From Psettodes erumei (lineage: Eukaryota > Chordata > Actinopteri > Pleuronectiformes > Psettodidae): a DNA stretch of 64,000 nt. Positions 1 through 11,800 of this stretch are shown here, piece by piece. The position numbers and the translations under genes were made by a program. The notes under the pieces are model-generated. The model searched no databases. It saw only the letters and a list, made by a program, of their open reading frames with translations, and was not told where the DNA came from. Every line of letters starts with the position of its first letter. The stretch's first letter is position 1. The stretch covers positions 434,001 to 498,000 of the forward strand of contig JAFBJZ010000361.1 of the NCBI GenBank assembly GCA_016785225.1. The letters are read 5' to 3'.

Positions 1-1430
1 CAGTTAGACCTCTCAACAGGAGATTATGGGCATGGTTAAGTCACCTCTCACCCTGCTTAAGAGAGGAGATTTTTGCTAAATGGGAGATGACATGGCCTCT
101 GTGCCATCATACTGCTTACCCCAACTTCACCATGGCCACTCGGTCATGCCAAGGTCATGCCCTGCTGAGACTTACTCTCCGAGAGCTATTCCATTGGGGA
201 AAATGTATGCAGGTATATGCTGGGCCATGAGTGTACTTCCAAGTCTATTTCCAGAGACGCATTGTGGTCTGTTAAGGAAAACAACAGGGGTGTGGGTATT
301 CACTCTAGAGGCAGGCAATGAAGTGGATCTCTGTGCCTCCTGTCCTGCTGAAACAATCCCATATCTGAGTCACCACCAATGGATGTAACCTCCACTCCCA
401 CAAGAGGTCCAAATGGCAGAACTGGTGGAAAAACACACATGACTCAAGTTCTGTTAGTGCTCTCCTGGCGTGGACCAGCCCCAGACAGATGGGACTTGGT
501 GCTGGTCCTTCTCATGTAAAAAAAAATCCAAAATCCTGATTACATGGATAGTTATTCTCTTTTTCTTCAGCCATGGTGCTAATTTTAAATACTGACATGA
601 AGCTCTCAGAACTTTGATATACATTAATTATTACCACCTGAGGCTGCTGAGCTGATTTGAAGACAGGTCCTGTCAATGCTAATGTATTACAGAGCTAAGG
701 GTTGAGGGTTTTTTGTAACAGGATTATATACAGTATGTACAGGTGGGGCCTCACATACATGATGACAGCTATTTTGCCTTGAAGATGTCTGCAGTCAGGC
801 CACATGAGGAAATGAGATCCCATTATATACAGTTTTTAGCAAGTGCATTGATTTATAGAGAAAAATGTAAAATCTACGCATGATAGTTTTATTTTGAAAT
901 TTGTGAGAGGAAGTCAATCATTGTCTATTCTCCAGCTTAACAACTCATCCTCACAGTCGCTGCTGGCTCCTGTCAGGGCTCATGTAATTCAGAAAAGCAT
1001 CTCCATTCAGCTGAATTTAACACTGGGATCCGGACACATCAAGGGGAATATAAATGGTGCAAGCACAGTGAGAATGTGTTTCTGTCACCATTTATACACA
1101 GCAAGATGTTAATGATTGCAGCCTTAACTCAAACCTGGGTCACTATAAACCACAACCAAGACCCTCACCTAAAAATCTGTACACACCAACATTACTGCAA
1201 GGCATGTGTTCACTGACATCACAATGACTGCAGTTTAAGGTCCTCTTAAATACTGAACTTAACTCAGGTATCATTCCAGCATCAGTACTACACTGAGTAA
1301 TAACTGTATTAACTTTGTATTACTCACTCACTGTATTACTGATGCTCCCAGCACAAACTGGGGACAGTGTAGCACCAAAGTGGTAATTTTCCTCTTTACA
1401 ATGCAACAGTTAGAGGAAACATTCAAGCTC
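1..1430. other. intergenic, no gene recognised
   Basis: AT-rich sequence with only short open frames. None has flanking splice signals in phase or a protein I recognise. It lies upstream of zc3h18. The first 500 bases look more GC-balanced and could be part of a dispersed element, but I cannot name it. Confidence 0.5.
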
Positions 1431-1439
1431 TCCTTGAAA

Positions 1440-2010
1440 ATATTATTTGCCTTTTGCACAGCTACTGAGCACTTTGTTAGGGACACCTGTATCAAGTCTC
1501 AGCAGTGCAATGCATAAAATCCTGTGGACACAGTCCAAGGGCTTCAGTTAATGTTCACATCAAACATTAACATGTGAAGGAGGGAAAAAATTATCTCAGC
1601 GACTTTGACTATGATAATTGTTGGTGCCAGAAGGGCTGGTTTCAGTATTTTCGAAACTATTGATCTGGGATATGAGGTCTCTAGAGTTTTTACTCAGAAT
1701 GGGGCCAAAAACAAACAAAAAGAAAAACATCCAGTGAGCATCAGTTCTGAGAACAGAAACACTTTGTTGATGACAGAGGTCAGAGGTCAAACTCACAAAC
1801 ACTGGACAGGTGAAGGCTGGTCTGATAAAGCTGGATTTCTGAGTCTGTGGTTGTATATTAAAAGATGGTATGGTCAGAACTGAGCATCACTGGTATGAAT
1901 CAATGGACCCAGTCTGCTTTGTGTCAACAGTCCAGGCCTCTGGCGGTGGTGTAATGGTGTGGCGCACTTTGTGCAAACCAATCAGTCATGTATGAAAAAT
2001 ACGCTGCACT
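1440..2010 (+). mobile_element. decayed Tc1-like DNA transposon fragment
   Basis: The conceptual + strand translation keeps recognisable pieces of a fish Tc1-like transposase in the right order. First comes a helix-turn-helix part reading IIVGARRAGFSIF near 1615, then a segment ending VRGQ near 1790. There is then a jump to the DDE-domain part around WSDKAGFLS (1830) and a segment near 1900-1950 that ends CNGV. Stops at about 1880 and later, frame slips and a missing middle (the first catalytic Asp region onward is eroded) show it is dead. The sequence before it, from about 1440, resembles the untranslated end of the same family (a 'gagcactttgttagggac' type stretch). Family assignment rests on remembered consensus. 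Confidence 0.7.
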
Positions 2011-3500
2011 TCCCATAAAAATGAAATTACTTCAATATGGCATTTTTGTTCACTCACTGTCATGATCATCCTGCTTATAATATTTATAAAGGATCAACAT
2101 TGTAACACCTCACTACCAATATAGTGGATCAACCTATGTCACTGTTGCCATCTAGTGGCTAAAAGCTGTAAGGAAGCAACCATCCTGTATGAGATATTAT
2201 TGCTAGTATGAAATATTCAATAACAAGTAATAACTGGTGAATGAGAAATGAGTCTGAAATATATACAGTAAAGTATTTTGTCCCACTTTGTACACATTTC
2301 TTTTTCATTTTTGGCTCAAGTTAAAAAGAGAATTTTGAAACAATGAACAATAGAGTGGATGCAGTTTTTAGTTCATTTGGGTTCCTTTTGCCGGATTTTT
2401 ACATGAAAGCATGTTTTTGATTTGATGGTTTATAAGAAAGAGAGGAAGTTGTAACCATTTCATAATAACGTTCCAACATTTCTGTTTGCATATATGATGA
2501 CTTTTCAGGAAGTGAGGGGAATATGAGTACTTATAAACCATTAAATAATGCCTATGAACCCTTAAAAAAGGGTGAATTATAAGAAAGTTGCACCAGACTA
2601 TTATGTGAAATTGAAACTGAAATTAATAGTTTCAAAGATTTGGAGGGTACTATTCAAATTATGCAAATTCACTAAGATCTCTGATATTAAGGTATTCAGA
2701 GATGTATGGACTTTATTCAGCTGTGGCTCACAGCACAATTACAAGTGCATGGTAATATAACAATCTATCAATCTAACTGACAGTCTTTTTAAGTGAGACT
2801 GGTTGGAAATGTAAGGAAACAAACTATCAGGTGGAGTGATTCTGGATCCTTCAGGCCTCCATTAATGTGTTTGGGAAGAAACTTGTGGTACTGAAATGGA
2901 CAAACGTCAATTCTGATTCAGAAACTACCAGACAGCTTGTAGACTGGACCATAAACATCCACACATTGATAACATGCACAGGCAGGAGAGCAGGCATGAG
3001 CTAATGACTTTAGAGAGTTCCATAAAAAGAGCTTTGTGCATGACAGACAAGGTACAAGTAAAGGCTGGACTTACTGTCATGTGTTACATCTCAGGTAGAG
3101 TTTAGGTGAGAGAACGGGACCATGAGGAAGCCTCTAGTCTCAGGGAGACAGGGAATCATCTTCTGTATGACTGTCAGAAATGTCGAGATTGTTGCTCAGC
3201 TCCTGCTATATGTTGAAGTCTTTGAAGTGTAAAAGGGCCCTGGAGAAATCTACAAAGAAAATGTGGTGTATTAAAATGTCATTAAATCACTAAGCCTAAA
3301 TTTAAAAAAATAAATAAATCCAGTTGCACTCAGTGGTAAGATACCTTCTAACATATGAGGTATGTCCTTTCATAAAAGAATTTATATCTCTGATATTATT
3401 CTAAAATGCTTTGTTACATAGAAGTATTCATTCCTGTCTTCACTGAATTAAATATACATGACCAGACATTGAGAAACTACTAAACATCAGCCTAAGCCAA
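2011..3500. other. intergenic, no gene recognised
   Basis: AT-rich spacer between the Tc1 relic and the LINE tail. I see no plausible exon or RNA gene. A short motif 'gccatctagtggct' near 2148 is common in fish dispersed repeats but is too short to classify. Confidence 0.45.
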
Positions 3501-3504
3501 GCTA

Positions 3505-3984
3505 GTAGGGGGGGGGGCTGACATCCATCATGGACAACCCCCATCACCCTCTGCATGAGACCGTGGGTGCGCTGAGCAGCTCCTTCAGTCAGAGACTGAA
3601 ACACCCTCATTGCAGGAAGGAGCGCTTTCACAGGTCATTCATCCCAGCAGCAGTTAGACTCTACATCATCATGACGCTGAGAGTCACTCGGTCACTTCAC
3701 TGCCACCTTACAACCGACACACATATTTATTCACTTATTTATTACCCAAACACCTCCACAACCCTCCACCCATAACTGCATACCATGTATGCTCTGCTGC
3801 TTTGTATATAGTGTTTTTTGTATACAATGCCCTACTGTATATATTGTTCCTTTTTAATTTTTTGATGTGTAATTTATGTGATACATTTTAATTGCTTTGT
3901 TTCTTTCTGTAATGGAGCTGAGGTAAACACACAAATTTCCCCATCGTGGGATTAATAAAGTTTCTATCTATGTATCTATCTATT
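3505..3984 (+). mobile_element. 5'-truncated LINE (non-LTR retrotransposon) 3' end
   Basis: The + strand opens with the C-terminal end of a reverse-transcriptase-type ORF, containing DNPHHPLH, FSQRL and KERFHRSFIPAAVRLY (about 3531-3665). About 300 bp of AT-rich 3' UTR follows, ending in 'ccatcgtgggattaataaag' and a short TCTA-repeat tail at 3962-3982. This is the usual 3' end of Rex1/CR1/L2-like fish LINEs. The exact clade is my inference. The 3' UTR from about 3735 is almost identical to a second copy at 42052-42310, so the family moved fairly recently. Confidence 0.75.
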
Positions 3985-4429
3985 TCTGGTAGATGAAGTT
4001 AAGCATCACAATTCACATTTCCAGATGATGTAGGTTCATGTGGACATCTGTGAGTGCTTCCTTCACACAACATATGAAAACACCTGTCAGAATGTCAAGA
4101 TGGATTAAAAAGTTTGTCAGTTTTAAGTATTCAGCCCAGGCATGCTATCATTACACGGAAAGGTTACATTCACCATACTGTGTGTCCCTGGGCCTTGCTC
4201 TTAGGTCTGTACAAGGCAACAGGTTCTATCTCAAAAGGTGCAAAACACAACAAAATAAAAGCTGTAAATGTGTTATTATGCCTCGCGCATAGGATTATTA
4301 ATTATATTATATATTTATATAATAACAGCTAATAAAGTTCGTTGTAGATATCAGCTTTTTATATTGTTTCTGTTCTCGGACAGTAGAACTGGTGTCACTG
4401 CACGCAAATAGATTTTGCTCTCCTCGCCA

Positions 4430-5123
4430 CCCCACCCCCTCTCCTCAGATCGTCGCAGGTTGATTACGTAGAGGTAATGGCCGCTGTCGCTGTGCCGTGC
4501 GGGGTGTTTTATTTTCCTCTACCACAGCGGCTAAATTAAACGTTTGATATTTATTGTAGACTTTGAAAAAACGATCTCAGCGGGAGAGGGGAGTTCTCAG
4601 TGCCGTCTTTAAACAACTCCCGGTCGGCAAGGTGAATGAATTTGTGTGGTTGTGACAAGCTAGCAGAGTGTAGCTGCGCTTTTAGCTTAGCTTCAGGAGA
4701 GGTTGCATTGTTAATTGAAAAGAGGGTAGTGTGCAACAGTGTCCGCTCGTCGCTAAAGCGGCGGTTTCGGGCCTGTTTATGCCCGTTACCTAAGCGGTTT
4801 ATTTGGTGCTACTCGCTGAGGAAGGTTTGGTGCTCGGTGAGGGCAGTGTGCTCGCTGGTAAGCCAGGTCTCTTCGCGCTGCTAAGTTATAGGCCTTATTG
4901 CCAACTAGCGCGACCCAGCCACGATGAGTGTTACCTGTCATTTACGCTGCAGGTGAACTTCAGTTCCCACGAACTTGGATATGTTGTTGAATTTTGCGCA
5001 CACAAGTGGTTGTACCATGAAACAATTCAGAGGAATTTGAAGTTTACTAAGTTTTTTTAGCTCCTACTGTTGGCAGTTGTTAGCTAGCTTGTCTTATGCT
5101 AAGGTTTTGAATTAGCAGCGCCG
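4430..5123 (+). promoter_or_regulatory. zc3h18: probable zc3h18 promoter and non-coding first exon
   Basis: A CpG-containing, GC-richer block starts near 4430, just upstream of the gene. A strong donor ('gccg' then 'gtaagta') lies at 5123/5124. The next usable acceptor ('ttttaacag') is at 5813, 35 bp before the coding ATG at 5849. This fits a 5' UTR exon ending at 5123 followed by a 0.7-kb first intron. A second acceptor ('tttgttag', 5837) would also work. The transcription start is not visible and is placed only loosely between about 4450 and 4600. Several small upstream open frames here are unlikely to be genes. Confidence 0.5.
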
Positions 5124-5848
5124 GTAAGTAATAAATCAAATCCTGCTGCCAGTTATAAACGCATTGACGAGTCCTGATTCGTAAACAAAGAGGTTTAAGT
5201 GAAAGAATTTGCTCATTAGTAAGCTAGCCAGTTATTCTCTGCTGGGGCAAACTCCAAACATTTACAGTTGGCTGTCATACAGTTTGTGTAGTATTTAGAT
5301 CAGTATATGCTTTGCTGTATTATGTCGCAACACAAAGTTCGGAGTTAATTATTCTTTGGTTATTTGGTTAAGTAGTGGGTATAATATATATATAATAGGT
5401 TGCGTAACCAACTTGGATGACTGAACACAGTTAATAAAGAGAGAATATAGAGTAGTACTGAAATCAAATCAACTAGAAACGGTTTGTCAGTTCCCTCTGT
5501 ATTTTTCTGGATGTCATTATATATTTTGGGTTGTGTTTTTTGCAGTTGCTAACACAAATAATAGGTTTTGTTGGAATATTTTTCCTTGTATCAAATTTAT
5601 ATTGTTTCTTTTGGCGAGAGACAACTTTATTGGTTTGTTAATATTCTATAGTTTTCCTACTATGTAGCCTGGCTGTAAACGTAAGAATGACAGATCTGGT
5701 CTATGACAGATTGTGGGTGGAGTTCAGCATAATGTTGTGATATTGTAAAGCATTCAATTTACTATCAAAGTGCCGTCTTGGTAAGCATGTTAGTTTTTGA
5801 TTGTTTTTAACAGACTACCGTTTTCTGTTTTTGTTAGAATATTCTTTA

Positions 5849-8800
5849 ATGGATTCTCCTGAAAGTCCAACCCAGTCCCCCCAGTCTCCAGAGGAGGAGG
5901 AGAAGGGCCTTTCTGACTGTGACCTGTTGGATTCTTCTGATGAAGAGGAGGACAGGGTCATTTCAGGCAGTGAGATAGTCCATGAAGAGGAAAATGGAGG
6001 GCTGATTGAGGAGGATGATGAAGAAGAGGTAGTTGAAAGGCGAGGAAGAGGGTTGGAATTAGAGGAGATGGAGGAAGAGGATGAGGTGGTCCCTGACTTT
6101 GTCTCTGATCCAGAGGATGAGGAGCCTGGAGGGATGGGACAGGAGGATGAGACCATTGTTCTGATGGAGGGGGATGAAGATGGTCCACAGGGGGACCAGT
6201 TGGATGGGGAGGAGGAGAAAGAAGAAGATGAGGAAGAGGATCGAGTCATCGACACACCACAGTCTCCAGACTCAGAGCCAGAACAGGTCAAGGGCTTCAC
6301 TGATGAAGACAATGGAGAAGATAGAGACGAAGCATACAGTAACTACAGAAATGACGCCTCAGCAGAGCGTGAGTCAGCTGAGGTGGATGATGAGGAGGAA
6401 GACAAAAGCAAGGCAGAGGAGGAAGAGGAGGATGAAAGGATAAGAGCTGAGGAAGAGGAGAGGAGAAGAAGAGCTGTTGCCGTCAAGGAGATGAAGGACG
6501 ACTCGGCGTCCGTTTCCCGGGAGCTGGACGAGCATGAACTGGATTACGATGAAGAGGTACCGGAGGAGCCCAGCATCCCTGCGCACGAGGAAGAGGAGGA
6601 TGAGGAGGATGCAGAAGAGGAGGAGAGCGAGGAGAAGAGCAGTAAGAAGAGGGAGAAGAAGCCAATCCTCCCCCCATCTCCTAAAAACAGTGAATCCAAG
6701 AGAACAGACGACTCCAAAGGGCTGGAGAGGGGGGGCAGAGATTCCTTCAGAGACAAGAAGAAGGATGAGGATGACGGAGAGATTGACGAAGGAGAGATTG
6801 ATGTAAGTGGTCATAGTTTGTCCGATAGTTATACGTTAATCTGTGTGAGGTGACTGGCTGGGTGCAGATACATGCAAAAAAAAAAAATCTTGTTTGTGCA
6901 GAAGTTTGGAAGTTGTTCTCCAGTCTGTAATTCTTTATGTACATTCAGCAGTAGAAAACTTGTGAGATTATGACTGGACAACAGAGATGTCCCAAACTGT
7001 TTGTAGTTGGCTCAGATTGCAGCAGATCTGGGCATATTGGAATGGACTGGATCACTATGTCTGCTTCATCCTGCTGGTGTTGCAGCACTGCTCCGCATTT
7101 CACTCTGAAAATGCAAGCGCAAACTCGAGAGTGCGAATGTGACAATTCTTTCATCGCACTGATGCAGATGATTAAATTACCACATCTGCGCTGGAAAAAT
7201 AACATTTTAATCTAAATGTCATTAGCAAAGAGCAGTGTCGGCAACATGCGAGCAGACTAAGTATTGCTGTAGTTCCCACAACCCCAGCAGAGTGGTCAGA
7301 CTGTTTGTGTCACGTCAATTTCAGCAGTTGCAGCTTCCCAGTTCAAATTTCTCTGGAATCATATCTAACCTCAGTAAACTTAATAGATCGGAGTAGCTCA
7401 TGAAAAATGAGGTGTGACAAACTCACTACATGTATTATTTCATTGTGCCAGGTGCATGTTGTATATACTGTATGTCTGCTAAGCTCAGTATCAGATCAGA
7501 CTCTGTATTGGCAGAGGAGCAGCAGTCAGGTCAGGACATTCCTACTGGACAGTATTGACTTTTTTGCTTCATTCACAGAAATGGTGAAAAACGAAGCAGA
7601 AGCTTATCCGCAAACTCACGTGTTCACTCAGATTGTTATGAACAAACGTGATGCACATCCACAGTGCGCCGAACTGCGGAGCACCCGTGCTTTTTTGGAT
7701 TCCCCGGCGACGGACCGAATGAATCCAGACGCTGGATGACGTTCTCGTTTCCTATTCGGATTAGACGGATGTATGCTGCCTGCTGCTGGCCCGTTTCTGC
7801 CCCGCGTAATTCATCCCTCTCTCTTAGCGTTCCCTGGTGTTAGTCTGTTCGGTTGTGATTCAGCGATTCGCCTGACGAGAGATGAAGCCGCCCCACCGCC
7901 GCTCTGCTCTGCTCTAATCAGCTGATTAACAGCGGCGTTGACTAACTTTTTACGACCTGACCCGAGTGGATGTAACCCTAAGCATCGCTGCCCGCTGCGC
8001 AAGTTATGTTCACCAGGTGGTAAACAACCACAATATAGTCCGATCATCTAAATTGCGGCTTTTTCTGCCGTGCTCGTGCACAGCCAGCGTGGGGCCCGTG
8101 ACGTTAGCTAGCAAGTAACATTAGCAAGCAGTCTGCTTGAGCCATTGTTTGTCCCCTGAGTGACCTCGGGGGGCCCACTCTGGTTCGAGGAAGCCGATGC
8201 AGCGCAGCATATTTGCGAGGTCCTGCCAGTGAGTCGCGGCCGCGGGATCGATGGACCGGTGTTACGCCACGCTCTGGAGCGGAACTGTTGGGGTCTCGTG
8301 CCCGGTGATAGTAATTATACCAACAGCATGGGAAGACGAAATAAGTCAAAGGACCAGGCGAGATCTCTGTGTCCCACACAAAAGTTCCTGTCGTCCTCAG
8401 GACAGTGTTAGCATCAGCCCTCGTTCTGATCCGTGCTGACGTGATGGTGTCAAAAACTGGCTACAGATGTGTCGGCTGTACGTTCACGCACCACATCTCA
8501 GAGGCGCTGTACTCGAGGCCCGGAGGCCGCGGCAGCCGCAGGCATAAACTGAACTCGGTGACATGTTGGAAACAGTTCGAGATAGCCGGGAGTTTGAGGG
8601 CGATTTAAGAAATGGTGCTGGAAATTAGAGCTTGGTAGGTGGGATTATGGCTCACGACGATGACCGGGACCAGAACCACGGCAACAAACGCTGATGAGAT
8701 TGATTAATTATTGCCCCTGATTTAAAACTTTGTTTCATTCATAAAAAACATCCTCAGATATAATGTCATATGTCTAGCCCAGAGTACTGTATCTTTTTTT

Positions 8801-11800
8801 TTTTAACATGAAGTAAAAATAAGATGTTTTCCAAATGCCTAGGACCAGTGTTATTTTTCCATCAGCTGCTTTAATGTGCCATGATTTGCCTTGTGTATGT
8901 GTGGGCAGGATGATGACCTGGAGGAGGGGGAGGTCAAAGATCCCTCAGACAGGAAGATCAGGCCACGTCCAATCTGCAGGTTCTTCATCAAAGGTAGGTG
9001 GAGGGGAGCAGATCTCACCTCTGGGCCTGAGCCATACAGCAGCATGGCTGATGATGGCCGCTTGGAGCTAACAGCGGATGTAACCGTATCTGTGTATGAG
9101 GGGGGGAAAATACAACACCCATTGGAAGGAACTGTTTTTCTGTTCATCTTAGTAAAAAGAAACACTGTGTGCTTAAGCTAATGACACAAACGGTTGCAAT
9201 GTTTCATGCTCATCAAACATTCAGTGCTGGTGGGAAGTAAGCGAACCCTTGGATTTAACGGCTGGTCGCGCCTCCTTTTTGGCAGCAGTGAGCTCAAAGC
9301 TTCAGATCAGAGCTGAGTTCGAGAGGAGTTTTAGATCATCCTCAGGTCAGTCCACGGCGTCTCTGCTGGCTGAAGAACTGGACTTGGTTTGAAGTCACTT
9401 TTTGTCGACTGATCTGGAGATTCGGGCTCACTGCTCTGCTGCGTCACCCGGCTTCTCCTGAGGGGAGCCTCAGCTGGTGAGAGACATTATCCTGTAGGAT
9501 GACTTGGGAGCTGGGACTTGGGAATTCATTTTCTCCTCCGTGACGGTGAACCAGAGGCAGGAAAGCATCCAAATCATGACGCTCCCTGCACAGCACTTCT
9601 CTGTTAGGAGGATGTTTTCATGCTGCACTGCCCTGTTTATGTCACACACAGGACTGCATGTCCCCCCAAAAAAAAAAAAAAAAATCAGTGTAAGTGTTCT
9701 GCTCTGACACACACACTTCTGACCTGGTTTCACTGACTGGACCCAAGGTTTGCTGACTCCAGTTCTCTCGTGTTGACGTCATCAGCCTCACAGCTGACCT
9801 ACGATACGATGAAGCGTGTCTTGTGACTTCGTAGTGATTGTGCTCGCCGATTATCGTTATTCAGATGAAGATCGGCCCGTGTTTACTCACTTCCATTCAC
9901 TCACTGCTTCTTGCTCCCGCGTGTGAACCGAGCCACGCTGTCGGAGGAATGTTTGAGGTCATGTCGTAACAGTAGAGCCACGCTTTTGTTGCCTACCAGA
10001 GACCACTAACAAGTTTGTTCTTCAGCAGTTTGAACGTGCCAACAAGTGCATATCTTAAATTCTGAAATAACCATGTTTAATGGATCCATGTCAAAACCAT
10101 TGGATGTTAAATCTTTTAACTGTTTTGTGGAGTAACAGTCGGGAACCACTGGAATAAAATCTTTGTCGCCGTCTGAGAGACTTTGCACAAAAACACAAAG
10201 AACGCTGCCGTGCCGTGCAGTGAGCTACAATAATAACTCAATCGCACTTCTTATAGTTATTATCAGTGCTGTACTGTACAACAGCGTGACGTCGTGAAAG
10301 CTGTTGCTCGTGATTGGTTTGTCTGTGTCGGCCCTTGTTATGCAGGGTGCTCTCCAGCAGGGGGACTTCTTGTACTTCTTGTACATTTCCCACTGCCCTC
10401 CAGTAGAACGTTCAGGAAAAAAACTAATAGAGACGTAAAACATTAGTAATGAAGTTGTTCACCAATGTTCTGGTACCAACAGTACTGAGAGATAGATAGA
10501 TGGTGGGGATACAGCACTAACAATCTTAGTATATATTTGCCACCGCTGGTATTTTGTCAGCTGTGACATTGGCGGCTGGTCCGCATCTTTAGAAATCGGC
10601 GCCAGCTTTGCAGCTGGCAGGATTACAAAGCCGAGAGAGAAGAAAGCAGGGACGGCGGGTGGTGACACCGGGCGCATGGGGTAACGGACGCCAGTTCGGT
10701 CCGTCAGCAGCTCACGCTGCAGCGACCTGCGTCGGTCAGCGGTTTCGCAGCAGCGTTGTTCGGAGCACATTGTCGCCGGTCTCCTCGCTCCCGAAGTTTC
10801 ATGCAAAGTAAATAATCGTTCATGACGATGTCTCAAATACACATTGTTTCATCTATAAATATAGAAACCATATTCACTGTTCAATTTGTATTTTTCCATG
10901 TTCTTAAGCAATATCTGATATTGTGTGTTAACATAGGAAAGTACCACCCTTGACAAATAAACAGTTTTTTCTGACTTCGGTGATTCATAATCTTTGTCAC
11001 AATTTGTTTTTTCCAGGAAATTGTACTTGGGGTATGAACTGTAGATTCATCCACCCCGGGGTCAATGACAAAGGTAACTACTCCCTCATCAGTAAGCCAG
11101 ACCTCTTCTCACCCAATGGAGCGCCCCCTGGCGGACCGCACCCGCTCATCCCCAACAATCCCTGGGTATGTCTCTCTCCAACTGCTCTCCAGCTCCGGGT
11201 ATGCGGCGCGCGGACAACACGCGCAGACAAGTTTTGACAATTCTGTCCATGACTGTTTTAGGCCGGGCCGGCAGTGGAGGAGCTCCCTCCCCCACCTCCT
11301 CCCGCGGAGCCTCCTGTGGAGAGCGCCTGGGAGCGAGGTCTGAGGCACGCCAAAGAGGTAAACGCCCGCTGCAACCGCAGAAGGGCGCGAGCTCGCAGAT
11401 GTCAGCATTTGCGGTTTTATCGTACCACCGGTCGACTAGTCCTGCACCATATCGCTTGTTATCCGTTTATTTTATGTTCTTATAAAGTCTGTTTTTGGAA
11501 GCCAAGCAAATGCATAGTAGGAACTTACCATCGCACGGCCTCATTAAAAGCTAACTGGTGCCACCAGAGAGAGGCCGCCTCCTGCAGAGTGTCGCTCAGA
11601 TTCCCTCGCCCACCCGGCTGTGCGTCCCACAGGTGCTGAAGAAGGCCACCATTCGCAAGGAGCAGGAGCCGGACTTCGAGGAGAAGCGTTTCAACGTGAC
11701 CATCGGCGAGGACGAGAGGGAATTCGACAAAGAGAACGATTTCTTCAGGGAACGCAGCTACCGCATCATTAGAGAGTACGTCCCGCTGGCGCTGGGCACA

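Noticed and set aside
5815..6312. Long Ser-rich open frame on the - strand
   Set aside because: It is the antisense of the GA-rich acidic exon of zc3h18. The Ser codons are complements of Glu/Asp codons, and there is no independent signal.
6374..6814. Hydrophobic 146-codon frame on the - strand
   Set aside because: Leu/Ile-rich only because it is the complement of AAG/GAG-type repeats in the zc3h18 exon; not a membrane protein.
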